A stretch of 64,000 bases of DNA from Citrobacter braakii (GTDB lineage: Bacteria > Pseudomonadota > Gammaproteobacteria > Enterobacterales > Enterobacteriaceae), in the NCBI RefSeq assembly GCF_002075345.1, contig NZ_NAEW01000012.1, positions 1 through 64,000 on the forward strand. Direction: 5' to 3'. The notes below the pieces were generated by a model that saw only the letters and a list, made by a program, of their open reading frames with translations, did not search any database and was not told the DNA's origin. Positions within the stretch are counted from its first letter, which is position 1. Every line of letters begins with the position of its first letter. The translations under genes and the position numbers were made by a program. Positions 53,980 to 63,779 of the stretch are shown here, in pieces.

Positions 53980-55182
53980 ATGAGTTATGAAATTGCAGCG
54001 ACGGGACTGAACGCCGTCAACGAACAGCTTGATGGCATCAGTAACAACATCGCAAACTCCGGTACGGTTGGGTATAAATCGATGACCACCCAGTTTTCCG
54101 CCATGTATGCCGGAACGCAGGCGATGGGCGTGAGCGTGGCGGGTTCGGCACAAAGCATCTCCACCGGCGGCTCTATGGTTTCAACCGGTAATGCGCTGGA
54201 TCTGGCGATCAACGACGATGGTTTTTTTGTGATGTGCGACAGCGCCGGGAACATCTCCTATACCCGCGCGGGTTCCTTCGTGACGGACAAAAACGGCTAT
54301 ATCGTCAATGCGTCCGGCGATTACCTGCAGGGCTATCCGGTTGATGACAGCGGCACGCTGCAAACCGGTACCGTTACCGATATCCAGATTAAAACCGGCA
54401 ACATCCCGGCGCAGGCCACGGACAGCATGACCTTCACGGCAAACTTTGACGCCAGTGATGAAACAATCGATCGCGCAACCGTGCCGTTTGATGCCAACAA
54501 CAGCGATACCTACACCGACAGCTACACCACCACCGTGTATGACTCGCTGGGTAATGAGCACTCGGTTAGCCAGTACTTTACTAAAACGGCGGATAACACC
54601 TGGGAAGTGCAATACACCTTTGATGGTGAAGCGCAGAGCGGTGTACCGCCGACTACGCTGACCTTCGACCCAAATACCGGCAAGCTGACGGCTCCAACCA
54701 CGCCGCAAACCATCACCTTCACCACCGATGAAGCCGCACCGATTTCAATGACGATTGACTACTCCGATTGTACTCAGTACGGCTCTGACTTCTCGGTTAC
54801 CACCAATTCCGCGACCGGATACGCATCGGCAACGCAAAACGGCGTGCAGGTCGATGACGACGGTAAAGTGTACGCCACCTACAGCAACGGTGAGCGCATG
54901 CTGCAGGGCCAGGTTGTACTCGCCACCTTCCCGGATGAGAACGGACTGGAAGCAGTGAGCGGTACTGCCTGGGTACAGACGGGCGAATCCGGTACGCCGC
55001 TGATAGGTACGCCTGGCTCCGGTTCCTGCGGCACGCTCTCCTCCGGCATGCTCGAAAGCTCTAATGTGGATATCACCAACGAACTGGTCAATCTCATGAC
55101 CGCCCAGCGTAACTACCAGGCGAACACCAAGGTGATTTCCACCAGTACGCAGCTGGATCAGGCTCTCTTCCAGGCGATGTAA
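53980..55182 (+). CDS. lfgE: Flag-2 hook protein LfgE (FlgE)
   Basis: 400-aa hook protein. N-terminal TGLNAVNEQLDGISNNIANSGTVGYKS and C-terminal ESSNVDITNELVNLMTAQRNYQANTKVISTSTQLDQAL are the standard D0/D1 helices, separated by D1/D2 domains rich in Thr and Asp. Size matches the family. 26 bp after lfgD with GGAAG upstream. Confidence 0.96.
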   Translation: MSYEIAATGLNAVNEQLDGISNNIANSGTVGYKSMTTQFSAMYAGTQAMGVSVAGSAQSISTGGSMVSTGNALDLAINDDGFFVMCDSAGNISYTRAGSFVTDKNGYIVNASGDYLQGYPVDDSGTLQTGTVTDIQIKTGNIPAQATDSMTFTANFDASDETIDRATVPFDANNSDTYTDSYTTTVYDSLGNEHSVSQYFTKTADNTWEVQYTFDGEAQSGVPPTTLTFDPNTGKLTAPTTPQTITFTTDEAAPISMTIDYSDCTQYGSDFSVTTNSATGYASATQNGVQVDDDGKVYATYSNGERMLQGQVVLATFPDENGLEAVSGTAWVQTGESGTPLIGTPGSGSCGTLSSGMLESSNVDITNELVNLMTAQRNYQANTKVISTSTQLDQALFQAM

Positions 55183-55191
55183 GGCTAAGAA

Positions 55192-55929
55192 ATGGATCGG
55201 TTGATTTATACCGCGCTGAGCGGTGCCACCCAGACGTTGCAAGAGCAGCAAATTAGCGCCAACAACCTCGCCAACGTCAACACCAATGGTTTTCGCGCGG
55301 ATATGGCGATGGCGAGTAATGACAAAGTGAAGGGCGGTGGTTTTGATACGCGTTTTATGGCGAAGGAAAGTCCCAGCGGCGTCAATGACAGCACCGGCGT
55401 GGCGGAAAAAACCGAGCGCCCGCTGGACGTCGCCATTCAGGGGACGGGCTATATCGCCGTGCAGGATAAAGCCGGAAACGAGGTCTATACCCGCAACGGC
55501 AATATTCAGCAAGACGATCAGGGTCAGCTGACCATCGACGGTAACGTGGTGCTCGGAGATAACGGCCCGATTATTTTGCCGCCGAACGCGATTGCCTCTT
55601 TCGGCAGCGACGGCACGCTCTCGGTTACGCCTGACGACGGTGATGTTACCGCCACGATGGATATCGATCGGCTGAAGCTGGTGGATATCCCGGTCGCTAA
55701 TCTGGCGAAAAACAGCGAGGGGATGCTGGTGACGGCGGATGGCGTACCGGCCCAGCGCGATGAAAACATCAAAGTAAGCGGCGGCTTTCTGGAAGGCAGT
55801 AACGTGTCTGCGGTGAGCGAAATGATGTCGTCCATTGCGATGAACCGCCAGTTTGAAGCGCAAATCAAGATGATGAAAACCGCTGAAGATCTCAGCGACT
55901 CCGGCAACAGGCTGCTACGCGGCTCCTGA
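55192..55929 (+). CDS. lfgF: Flag-2 rod protein LfgF (FlgF)
   Basis: 245-aa rod protein (DRLIYTALSGATQTLQEQQISANNLANVNTNGFRAD; C-terminal SNVSAVSEMMSSIAMNRQFEAQIKMMKTAEDLSDSGNRLL). Very similar in layout to FlgF of the primary system. 9 bp after lfgE. Confidence 0.95.
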   Translation: MDRLIYTALSGATQTLQEQQISANNLANVNTNGFRADMAMASNDKVKGGGFDTRFMAKESPSGVNDSTGVAEKTERPLDVAIQGTGYIAVQDKAGNEVYTRNGNIQQDDQGQLTIDGNVVLGDNGPIILPPNAIASFGSDGTLSVTPDDGDVTATMDIDRLKLVDIPVANLAKNSEGMLVTADGVPAQRDENIKVSGGFLEGSNVSAVSEMMSSIAMNRQFEAQIKMMKTAEDLSDSGNRLLRGS

Positions 55930-55959
55930 GTCGTAGCCTTTAATCAGGGATAAAGTTTT

Positions 55960-56745
55960 ATGAACGCAGCGTTATGGATCAGTAAAACCGGCCTGTCGGC
56001 GCAGGATGCTGAGATGAGTGCGATTGCCAACAACATCGCCAACGTCAACACCACGGGCTTTAAGCGTGACCGCGTGATGTTCCAGGATCTGTTTTATCAG
56101 ACTCAGGAAGCACCGGGCGCCATGCTCGATCAAAACAACATCATGCCGACCGGAATGCAGTTCGGTAGCGGTGTGCGCATCGTTGGAACCCAAAAAACCT
56201 TCACCGAAGGGAATGTGGAAACCACCGATAATGCGATGAACGTGGCCATCATGGGGCAGGGGTTCTGGCAGGTGCAAAAGGCCAACGGGGATATTGCGTA
56301 TACCCGTGACGGCAATATGCAGATTAACGCCGACGGCGTGCTAACCAACGCCCAGGGCTTGCCGCTGCAACCGGAAATTGATGTTCCCGCTGGCGCGACC
56401 AACGTGGCATTTGGCGAAGATGGCACCGTGACGGCGATCCTGCCCGGCGACAGCGATCCGACCGAACTGGGGCAACTAACGCTGGTGAACTTCGCCAACC
56501 CGGCGGGCCTTTCAGCCGAAGGCGACAACCTGTATCTGGAAACGGCAGCCAGCGGTCAACCGACGGAAGGTATTCCGGGGGAAGATGGTCTGGGCACCTT
56601 GCAGGACAGCGCGCTGGAAGGCTCGAATGTGGATATTGTCAACGAAATGGTGGCGATGATTAACGTGCAGCGCGCCTATGAGATGAACGCCAAAATGGTC
56701 TCTGCGGCAGACGATATGCTGCAGTTTATTAGTCAGACGCTGTAA
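55960..56745 (+). CDS. lfgG: Flag-2 distal rod protein LfgG (FlgG)
   Basis: 261-aa distal rod protein with ALWISKTGLSAQDAEMSAIANNIANVNTTGFKRDR at the start and SNVDIVNEMVAMINVQRAYEMNAKMVSAADDMLQFI at the end, the best conserved of the axial proteins. A REP-type repeat lies between it and lfgH. Confidence 0.97.
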   Translation: MNAALWISKTGLSAQDAEMSAIANNIANVNTTGFKRDRVMFQDLFYQTQEAPGAMLDQNNIMPTGMQFGSGVRIVGTQKTFTEGNVETTDNAMNVAIMGQGFWQVQKANGDIAYTRDGNMQINADGVLTNAQGLPLQPEIDVPAGATNVAFGEDGTVTAILPGDSDPTELGQLTLVNFANPAGLSAEGDNLYLETAASGQPTEGIPGEDGLGTLQDSALEGSNVDIVNEMVAMINVQRAYEMNAKMVSAADDMLQFISQTL

Positions 56746-56760
56746 TTCAAGAATGTGAAA

Positions 56761-56790
56761 TGCCGGATAGCGGTTTCGCCTTATCCGGCA
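56761..56790. repeat. REP palindromic element
   Basis: Imperfect palindrome of the REP type (GCCGGAT ... ATCCGGC) with the typical GCGGTTTCGCC interior, inside the operon between lfgG and lfgH. Such elements stabilise upstream mRNA ends. Confidence 0.85.
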
Positions 56791-56813
56791 AATTTAAAGT
56801 AAACAGGCAGAAC

Positions 56814-57479
56814 GTGAAAAATTATCTCTGGCTGGTGGTACTGCTGTCCCTGTTAAGCGGGTGCGAATCGCAGGCCCTCCTGGTCAAAAAAAATGACGAA
56901 TTCTTTGCTCCTCCCAAAACCGAGTTGCCGCCAACGGCGGATGGTCGCGCGGGAGGAGTGTTCGAAACGGGTTACAAGTGGTCGCTGACGGCAGACCGCC
57001 GCGCCTATCGGGTGGGCGACATCCTGACCGTGATGCTGGAAGAATCCACCCAGTCGAGCAAACAGGCGAAAACCAATTTCGGCAAGAACAATACCGTTGA
57101 TATCGGCGCACCGACTCTTTTTGGGCATACCAAAGATAATCTTTCCGCTTCCGTGGACGCCAATCGCGACTTCAACGGGACGGCGACCTCGCAGCAGCAA
57201 AACAGTTTGCGTGGCGAAATTACGGTGTCGGTGCACTCGGTACAGTCGAACGGCATTCTGGAAATTCGTGGTGAAAAATGGCTCACCCTCAACCAGGGGG
57301 ATGAGTACATTCGCCTGAGTGGTCTGGTGCGCGCCGATGATATTCAAAACGACAACTCCGTTTCATCGCAGCGCATTGCCGATGCGCGTATCTCCTATGC
57401 GGGCCGTGGCGCATTGAGCGATGCCAATGCGGCGGGCTGGCTGACGCGTCTGTTTAACCATCCTCTCTTCCCGATCTAA
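56814..57479 (+). CDS. lfgH: Flag-2 L-ring lipoprotein LfgH (FlgH)
   Basis: 221-aa outer-membrane L-ring protein. Lipoprotein signal with LSGC lipobox (C17), [27 protein letters not shown] and the C-terminal [29 protein letters not shown] match FlgH. The start is GTG 56814 with AGG upstream; the longer frame from 56760 begins inside the REP element and is rejected. lfgI begins just after it. Confidence 0.94.
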   Translation: MKNYLWLVVLLSLLSGCESQALLVKKNDEFFAPPKTELPPTADGRAGGVFETGYKWSLTADRRAYRVGDILTVMLEESTQSSKQAKTNFGKNNTVDIGAPTLFGHTKDNLSASVDANRDFNGTATSQQQNSLRGEITVSVHSVQSNGILEIRGEKWLTLNQGDEYIRLSGLVRADDIQNDNSVSSQRIADARISYAGRGALSDANAAGWLTRLFNHPLFPI

Positions 57480-57493
57480 TGCAGGATTTTAAT

Positions 57494-58615
57494 ATGCAAC
57501 ACATAAGCGGGCGCTGGATGAAGGCGTTAAACGGCATCGTTATCGCCCTGAGCCTGGTGCTGCCCGGCACTACGCAGGCGCAATCTCTGGAGTCGCTGGT
57601 CAACGTCCAGGGGATCAGGGAAAACCAACTTGTTGGCTACAGCCTGGTGGTGGGGCTGGACGGAACCGGGGATAAAAACCAGGTCAAATTCACGAACCAA
57701 ACTATTACCAACATGCTGCGCCAGTTCGGGGTACAACTGCCGGGTAAAATCGATCCGAAGGTGAAAAACGTCGCGGCGGTAGCGGTCAGCGCGATGCTGC
57801 CGCCAATGTACTCGCGTGGGCAGACCATTGATGTCACGGTCTCGTCGATTGGCGATGCCAAAAGCCTGCGCGGCGGTACGTTATTGCTCACCCAGCTACA
57901 CGGCGCAGATGGGGAGGTTTATGCCCTTGCACAAGGGAGCGTGGTGGTGGGTGGGATGAACGCGACCGGGGCTAGCGGCTCCAGCGTGACCGTGAATACC
58001 CCCACAGCCGGACTGATACCGAATGGCGCGTCGGTCGAACGTGAAATTCCCAGCGATTTCCAGATGGGTGACACCATTACGCTTAATCTGAAACGTCCCT
58101 CCTTTAAAGATGCCAATAATATTGCGGCGGCGATCAACGCCTCGTTTGGCGGCATTGCTACGGCACAAAGCTCGACCAACGTCAGCGTCCGCGCGCCAAC
58201 CAGCCCAGGGGCGCGCGTTGCCTTTATGTCTCAGTTAGATGACGTCCAGGTTCAGGCAGAAAAAGTACGCGCCCGCGTGGTGTTTAACTCGCGTACCGGC
58301 ACGGTGGTGATGGGGGATGGTATTGCCCTGCACGCGGCGGCGGTATCGCATGGCAGCCTGACGGTTTCCATCAATGAAAGCAGCAACGTCAGCCAGCCGA
58401 ATGCCTTTGCCGGTGGTCGTACGGCGGTGACGCCGCAGAGCAATATTTCGGTGAATCACGCCCGACCGGGGATGATTACGCTGCCTGAATCCAGCAGCCT
58501 GAAAACGCTGGTTAATGCGCTCAACAGTCTCGGGGCCACGCCGGACGACATTATGTCCATTTTACAGGCCCTGCATGAAGCCGGGGCGCTGGATGCCGAT
58601 CTGGAGGTCATTTAA
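57494..58615 (+). CDS. lfgI: Flag-2 P-ring protein LfgI (FlgI)
   Basis: 373-aa periplasmic P-ring protein. Signal peptide to about residue 30 (TTQAQS), then [28 protein letters not shown] and the C-terminal [39 protein letters not shown], both strongly conserved. I chose ATG 57494 because CAGGA lies 8 bases before it; ATG 57479 overlaps the lfgH stop and ATG 57518 is also possible. Confidence 0.95.
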   Translation: MQHISGRWMKALNGIVIALSLVLPGTTQAQSLESLVNVQGIRENQLVGYSLVVGLDGTGDKNQVKFTNQTITNMLRQFGVQLPGKIDPKVKNVAAVAVSAMLPPMYSRGQTIDVTVSSIGDAKSLRGGTLLLTQLHGADGEVYALAQGSVVVGGMNATGASGSSVTVNTPTAGLIPNGASVEREIPSDFQMGDTITLNLKRPSFKDANNIAAAINASFGGIATAQSSTNVSVRAPTSPGARVAFMSQLDDVQVQAEKVRARVVFNSRTGTVVMGDGIALHAAAVSHGSLTVSINESSNVSQPNAFAGGRTAVTPQSNISVNHARPGMITLPESSSLKTLVNALNSLGATPDDIMSILQALHEAGALDADLEVI

Positions 58616-58926
58616 TGGCTGACATCAAAGTGAATCATAGCGGGGGCATTGACGGTAGCGATGCGTTAATGGGCCCGAAAATTAAAGATAACGATTTGCA
58701 GAAAGCCGCCCAGCAGTTTGAAGCCATTTTCTTACGCAACATGCTGAAAGAGATGCGTAAAACCAATGAGATCTTCGACTCCAAAGATAACCCGTTTAAC
58801 AGCGACTCGGTGCGCATGATGCAGGGATTTTACGACGATCAGTTATGTAACAGCCTGGCCCAGCAGCACGGTATTGGGATTGCGGCGATGATCGTTAAAC
58901 AGCTCTCCCCGCATCACAAAGGATAA
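58615..58926 (+). CDS. lfgJ: Flag-2 rod-cap protein LfgJ, rod-binding domain only
   Basis: 103 aa, about a third of E. coli FlgJ (313). Only the N-terminal rod-cap domain is present (LQKAAQQFEAIFLRNMLKEMRKTNE and MMQGFYDDQLCNSLAQQHGIGIAAMIVKQL). The muramidase domain that opens peptidoglycan is missing, and the sequence downstream does not encode one. A separate lytic enzyme must therefore clear the cell wall for the rod. Its ATG overlaps the lfgI stop. Confidence 0.93.
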   Translation: MADIKVNHSGGIDGSDALMGPKIKDNDLQKAAQQFEAIFLRNMLKEMRKTNEIFDSKDNPFNSDSVRMMQGFYDDQLCNSLAQQHGIGIAAMIVKQLSPHHKG

Positions 58927-59024
58927 AGGTTGCGCGGCGGCTTAAGAACTGAGGTTTTTTCGCCGCTTTTAATCGGCAAGGTTGTTAACGACAGACCGGG
59001 GAACTGACCGGCGAGGACTCTTTG

Positions 59025-60401
59025 ATGGACATGATTAACATTGGCTACAGCGGCGCATCTACTGCGCAGGTGGAGCTTAACGTAACGGCGCAAAACACGG
59101 CGAACGCCATGACCGACGGTTATACCCGGCAGGTGGCCGTCACCAGTACTATTGGCGCCAGCTCAGGCTCGGCGAACAGTGCGGGTAACGGTGTGCAGGT
59201 GGACAGTATTCGCCGGGTATCCAACCAGTATCAGGTGAACCAGGTCTGGTATGCCGCCAGCGATTACGGCTATTACAACACCCAGCAGACGTATTTAACT
59301 CAGCTGGAAACCGTGCTCAGCGATGATAACAGCAGCCTGAGCGGCGGCTTTGACAACTTTTTTGCCGCTCTAAACGCAGCTACCACCAGTCCGGATGACT
59401 CTGCTCTGCGTGAGCAGGTGATCAGCGAGTCCGGCGCGCTGGCGCTGCGCGTGGATAACACCCTCGATTATATCGATTCGCAAAGCAGTGAAATCGTTAG
59501 TCAGGAGCAGGCGATGGTGGCGCAGGTGAATACGCTTACCAGCGGTATTGCCAGCTACAACCAGCAGATCACTGAAGCCGAAGCCAACGGGGATAACGCG
59601 TCTGCGCTCTACGATGCCCGCGACCAGATGGTGGAAGAACTGAGCGGCATTATGGATGTTCAGGTCAATATTGATGATGAAGGTAACTACAACGTCACGC
59701 TGCAAAACGGTCAGCCGTTGGTGAGCGGGCAAGAGAGTTCCACCCTCGAACTGGAGACCAACGCCGACGGCACGCAGAGCATGTCGCTGACGTTCGCCGG
59801 AACCACGTCATCCATGAACACTGATACCGGCGGCTCGCTGGGCGCGCTGTTTGATTATCAGAATGAGGTACTGACGCCATTGACGGGGACGATTAACAGC
59901 ATGGCAGAGCAGTTTGCCGATGCGGTTAATACCCAACTGGCGCAGGGCTACGACCTGAACGGAAATCCCGGCGAGCCGCTGTTTATTTATGACGAAAACT
60001 CATCGGATGGCCCGCTGGAAGTGAACCCCGATATCACCGCCGATGAGCTGGCGTTTTCCAGTTCGCCGGATGAAAGCGGCAACAGCGATAACCTGCAGGC
60101 GCTGATCAACCTCTCAACCGAACCGTTAGATATCGAGGGGCTTGGTAGCGTAACCGTGGGCGAAGCCTGTTCATCAATCATCAGTAACATCGGTATTTAC
60201 AGCCAGCAAAACCAGACGGAAGCGGAAGCGGCGGCGAACGTGTACTCCGAAGCACAGAACCAGCAGAGCAGCGTCAGCGGCGTCAGCATGGATGAAGAAG
60301 CGGTGAACCTCATTACCTACCAGCAAATTTACGAGGCCAACCTCAAAGTTATCTCAACGGGCGCAGATATTTTCGACTCTGTGCTGGAAATGTGTAGTTA
60401 A
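59025..60401 (+). CDS. lfgK: Flag-2 hook-filament junction protein LfgK (FlgK)
   Basis: 458-aa junction protein. MINIGYSGASTAQVELNVTAQNTANAMTDGYTRQ and the C-terminal SGVSMDEEAVNLITYQQIYEANLKVISTGADIFDSVLEM match FlgK. Shorter than E. coli FlgK (547), lacking part of the variable centre. ATG 59025 has GAGG eight bases before it; TTG 59022 is rejected. Confidence 0.95.
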   Translation: MDMINIGYSGASTAQVELNVTAQNTANAMTDGYTRQVAVTSTIGASSGSANSAGNGVQVDSIRRVSNQYQVNQVWYAASDYGYYNTQQTYLTQLETVLSDDNSSLSGGFDNFFAALNAATTSPDDSALREQVISESGALALRVDNTLDYIDSQSSEIVSQEQAMVAQVNTLTSGIASYNQQITEAEANGDNASALYDARDQMVEELSGIMDVQVNIDDEGNYNVTLQNGQPLVSGQESSTLELETNADGTQSMSLTFAGTTSSMNTDTGGSLGALFDYQNEVLTPLTGTINSMAEQFADAVNTQLAQGYDLNGNPGEPLFIYDENSSDGPLEVNPDITADELAFSSSPDESGNSDNLQALINLSTEPLDIEGLGSVTVGEACSSIISNIGIYSQQNQTEAEAAANVYSEAQNQQSSVSGVSMDEEAVNLITYQQIYEANLKVISTGADIFDSVLEMCS

Positions 60402-60418
60402 TCTGGAGGGCTATTATC

Positions 60419-61348
60419 ATGCGCGTGTCTACCCAACAATCCTATGTGTCTATGACGCAGAGTTTTAACGACCTTTCCAGCGATCTTTCCCACGTTGTCA
60501 CGCAGATGGCGACAGGGAAAAGTATTCTGCTGCCGTCAGACGATCCTATCGCTGCGACACGAATCACCCAGCTTAACCGCCAGCAATCGGCTCTCGATCA
60601 GTATCAAACTAATATTGATTCCGCCTCGGCGGGGATGAGCCAACAGGAGTCTATTCTGGATGGCGTGAATAACGATCTGTTAGCGATTCGCGACGATCTG
60701 CTGGAGGCCGCCAACGGCACCAACACCGCCGAGTCGTTATCCAGCCTGGGGCAGGATATTCAGTCGATGACCGAAGCGATGGTCTCGGCGCTGAATTATC
60801 AGGATGAAGACGGTCACTATGTGTTTGGCGGGACGGTGAACGATCAACCGCCCATTGTCGCGGTTGATGAGGACGGTGACGGGGTGACCGACAGTTATAC
60901 CTATCAGGGTAACGACGACCATCGCCAGACCACGGTGTCCAATGGCGTTGAGGTTGATACCAATGTGGCGGTCAGCGATTTCTTCGGCGATAGCCTCGAC
61001 GTTCTGAACACTCTGACGTCGCTGTCGAAAGAGTTACAGGATCCGTCGGTTGACCCTGCCGATCCACAGGTGCAAAGCGATATTCAAAATGCCATTGATA
61101 CGGTGGATGTGGCCTCAGACGCGCTCAACGCTTCTATAGCCACCATTGGTGAAACGCAGAATACGATGAGCATGCTGAGCAGTGCTCAGACGGATATCAC
61201 TACCTCCAACGATCAGCTTATCAGTCAGTTGAGCGATCTGGATTATGGCCCAGCCTCCATTACCTTTACCGGTCTGGAAATGGCGATGGAAGCCACTTTA
61301 AAAACCTACTCCAAAGTGAGTGAGTTAAACCTTTTCAGTGTGATTTAA
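60419..61348 (+). CDS. lfgL: Flag-2 hook-filament junction protein LfgL (FlgL)
   Basis: 309-aa second junction protein (MRVSTQQSYVSMTQSF, ATGKSILLPSDDPIAATRITQLNRQQSALDQYQTNI). The C-terminus ends ALKTYSKVSELNLFSVI as expected. GAGGG upstream of the start. 18 bp after lfgK. Confidence 0.95.
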   Translation: MRVSTQQSYVSMTQSFNDLSSDLSHVVTQMATGKSILLPSDDPIAATRITQLNRQQSALDQYQTNIDSASAGMSQQESILDGVNNDLLAIRDDLLEAANGTNTAESLSSLGQDIQSMTEAMVSALNYQDEDGHYVFGGTVNDQPPIVAVDEDGDGVTDSYTYQGNDDHRQTTVSNGVEVDTNVAVSDFFGDSLDVLNTLTSLSKELQDPSVDPADPQVQSDIQNAIDTVDVASDALNASIATIGETQNTMSMLSSAQTDITTSNDQLISQLSDLDYGPASITFTGLEMAMEATLKTYSKVSELNLFSVI

Positions 61349-61373
61349 CAGTTAGCAGTAGCTCAGGAATAGT

Positions 61374-62375
61374 ATGCAGGTCGGTTTAAATACAACATCA
61401 CTCTCCGGTAGCGGAGCGCTTAATCCTTCTGTGCAGCAGCATACCGTTGCGCAGAATGCCCCTGTCCGTCAAAAGTTACCCGCAACGGCGAGTGATTACC
61501 CGGCCTCACCCCTTATTACTACCCGGCCTCAGCGCTACAGCGTGCAGCTTAACGATCAGCTCACCACGCTGCAGCAAGCTGACCACTACCTGGGTCAACT
61601 GGAGCAGCATTTGCTGGACTTTCGTCACGCTTCTCGCCGCGGCGGACAGGCGCTGCAGCAGAAGGGGGCTGAACTAACTCAGTGGCTGGAAAAACGGCCA
61701 GCATTGTCCGGTGATGCGGTCGACAGGCAGTTGCGTCCGGTTTTACAGGGTGAGGCACGCGTCACTTTTCACTCGCCTGAACTGGCGCAGATGCTGCAAA
61801 AAAACGCGATAAGTTCACGCATGTTCAGTGTTTCTGACGGGCGGCAGACGCAGCACTCTGCGGTGGTGGTGGGCGAGGACCTGGATCCTGGTCAATACAA
61901 AATGATGATGAGCAACGCGCTGCGCCGTGTCGGTGTACAGGTGCACGATCAGCAGGGGGCGCTGAGCTTTTCCACGACGGAGAAGCAATGGCAGCAGATC
62001 CAACAAACCCTGAGCGTACGTGATGTTGACGCGAAGTCCTCGGCGTTTACTCTGCTAAAGACATTTGCCGATCCCTCTCGTTCAGATGAGCTTCTGCAAC
62101 ATATCGCGCAGGGCAGTTCCCGCACTCAGGATGGGTTACAGCAGGCGCTGGATGCGATTGGCGATCAGCGCGCGCAAATGGCCGCGCAGCAGGAGAAGGC
62201 CCGGCAGCTGATTGACGGTATGGCGCGTTTTCCACAGGCAGAAAGTGCGGTTAAAGCATCTGAATCACTGGGCGGGGTACTGGATCATGCTAATCACAAC
62301 TATCAGGTTTTAGCCCAGGCGGTCAACGGACAAGCCCGGCTTTCCAGCCAGACTGTCCGTAGCTTATTAAGTTAA
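61374..62375 (+). CDS. lafW: Flag-2 hook-associated-type protein LafW
   Basis: 333-aa protein without clear similarity to the core axial proteins. It is Gln-rich, with predicted coiled coil in two stretches (about 55-110 and 225-300) and no signal peptide, as for proteins secreted through the flagellar channel. Position after lfgL and before lafZ matches LafW, a putative hook-associated protein described for Flag-2 and Aeromonas/Vibrio-type lateral systems. Function is not experimentally settled as far as I know. Confidence 0.7.
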   Translation: MQVGLNTTSLSGSGALNPSVQQHTVAQNAPVRQKLPATASDYPASPLITTRPQRYSVQLNDQLTTLQQADHYLGQLEQHLLDFRHASRRGGQALQQKGAELTQWLEKRPALSGDAVDRQLRPVLQGEARVTFHSPELAQMLQKNAISSRMFSVSDGRQTQHSAVVVGEDLDPGQYKMMMSNALRRVGVQVHDQQGALSFSTTEKQWQQIQQTLSVRDVDAKSSAFTLLKTFADPSRSDELLQHIAQGSSRTQDGLQQALDAIGDQRAQMAAQQEKARQLIDGMARFPQAESAVKASESLGGVLDHANHNYQVLAQAVNGQARLSSQTVRSLLS

Positions 62376-62851
62376 TTCTGCTGACAAGATGTTGTCGAAA
62401 AGGTAAATGCCGAGGGGTCTGTGATTAACAGGCCTCCTACATCCTGAGTGAAGAGCAAATTTTGCTGCGGGTTTAAATGAATCCACCACGTATGAAGGTT
62501 ATGCTCAACAATAAAGGAACTGAAATTGGATAAGCGGAGATCGTTATTATCCGCTTTCGCATCGCTAAAATGAAGCTCACCTTGTTGAGATGATTCTGTA
62601 GAACGATTAAGGCAAGTGGAGATCTCGAATACTGAAGGAACCTGGTTATTATGTTCCAAAGGGATGAGCGTAAGGGCCGTATCCTTGTGCTGTGGGCTCA
62701 GAATAAGTTGGTAATGTGCATTCCTTCCGGCGTTAAGATCATAATAGGCAATAACCGTGTGCTCAATGTGGGCATGGGCCAGAAAACTAAAAAATAGGGA
62801 GGAAATAGCCAGGATATAAAAAGCGTAATTATTTGCATTTTGGCATTTCAT
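62372..62851 (-). CDS. Small secreted or membrane-anchored protein overlapping lafZ
   Basis: 159 aa, not recognised. Signal peptide or anchor at about residues 9-27 (cleavage possible after AHA), then a beta-rich domain with two cysteines (STC near 79 and TSC near the end) that could form a disulfide in the periplasm. Its start overlaps the end of lafZ by 23 bp, so it is translationally coupled to a ToxR-type regulator, the position of ToxS-like partners. The 3' end overlaps the lafW stop by 4 bp on the other strand. A partner role is inference. Confidence 0.7.
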   Translation of the reverse strand: MKCQNANNYAFYILAISSLFFSFLAHAHIEHTVIAYYDLNAGRNAHYQLILSPQHKDTALTLIPLEHNNQVPSVFEISTCLNRSTESSQQGELHFSDAKADNNDLRLSNFSSFIVEHNLHTWWIHLNPQQNLLFTQDVGGLLITDPSAFTFSTTSCQQN

Positions 62852-63779
62852 TTAACATTTTCTCCACTTCTTTAATTAAAATACCATTCATTTCGTTATC
62901 TTTATTTAGCCAGTTATCAAAGCTTAGTGCTAACTGCCAGCTATCATTGCATTGATTGCTCATCACAATATCAAGTGCGAGTTTGTTCAACGAGACCCGA
63001 TAATAAAGGGTCATTGAGGCGCTATGCACGACCAACAGTTGATTGATTTGCTCTATACCAGGAAGAATATGTTTTGAAACAAGCGATAACGATTTCTTAT
63101 TCTCACCTGGATCGTAAAGTTGATAGACCGTAATACGGTTGGCATTTTCAAGCGTTTCTTTAACCAGTTGTGGAGTTTCTTCCGTTTTAGTGGCTGATGG
63201 CGCTTTAAAATAAGAGATCAGTGCAAACAGCGACAGAGCGACAACGATAACGGGCAAGGTAATCAGAACAGCCCGATAAGGATGATGTTTGGTTGCCAGT
63301 TTTTTCTTGCTGGCTTCATGTAATGAACTGTTATTTAAAGTTATTTTTTCTGTTGTTGTTGATGGCAGTTGCTCCTCAGACGCGAGGGTTTCAACTACCT
63401 CAGCATTCTCTTCGGTTACCTCACTGGCGCTGTCATCAACCTTATTTTCATTAGGAGCAATGATTTCAGTTAGATAGAGTTTATTAAACAAATACCCTTT
63501 TTTTGGTATGGTTTTTATAATTTCTTGTTGTTTACCATCATCATCAATAGCGACGCGCAGGGCGTGAACGGCTGTCGGCAAACTATTTCCACCGACGATG
63601 CGATTCTTCCAGACAGCGGTCATTAAAAATGAACGAGATAAAACAACATCGGCATTTTTAGCTAATGTCTCTAACAGAATAAAATGGTATTCGCCCAGGC
63701 GACGTATCTCACCTGTTTCACAGTGGATTAGCGCATTAAGCGAAGAGTCCATCCGCCAATTGTTGACTACAATACTCAT
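62829..63779 (-). CDS. lafZ: ToxR/CadC-type membrane regulator LafZ
   Basis: 316 aa: winged-helix domain at about 10-100 (LLETLAKNADVVLSRSFLMTAVW, LPTAVHALRVAIDDDG, TIPKKGYLF), an acidic linker to about 160, one membrane segment at 169-191 and a periplasmic C-terminal domain with a Cys pair (NQCNDSW and the end PKCK). It is the transmembrane regulator known in Flag-2 loci between lafW and the flagellin gene lafA. The signal is unknown; its DNA target may be the flagellin promoter just right of the window. Confidence 0.85.
   Translation of the reverse strand: MSIVVNNWRMDSSLNALIHCETGEIRRLGEYHFILLETLAKNADVVLSRSFLMTAVWKNRIVGGNSLPTAVHALRVAIDDDGKQQEIIKTIPKKGYLFNKLYLTEIIAPNENKVDDSASEVTEENAEVVETLASEEQLPSTTTEKITLNNSSLHEASKKKLATKHHPYRAVLITLPVIVVALSLFALISYFKAPSATKTEETPQLVKETLENANRITVYQLYDPGENKKSLSLVSKHILPGIEQINQLLVVHSASMTLYYRVSLNKLALDIVMSNQCNDSWQLALSFDNWLNKDNEMNGILIKEVEKMLNEMPKCK

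Noticed and set aside
54745-55863. 372-aa minus-strand frame across lfgE and lfgF
   Set aside because: Shadow of two conserved flagellar genes; His/Arg-rich without motif.
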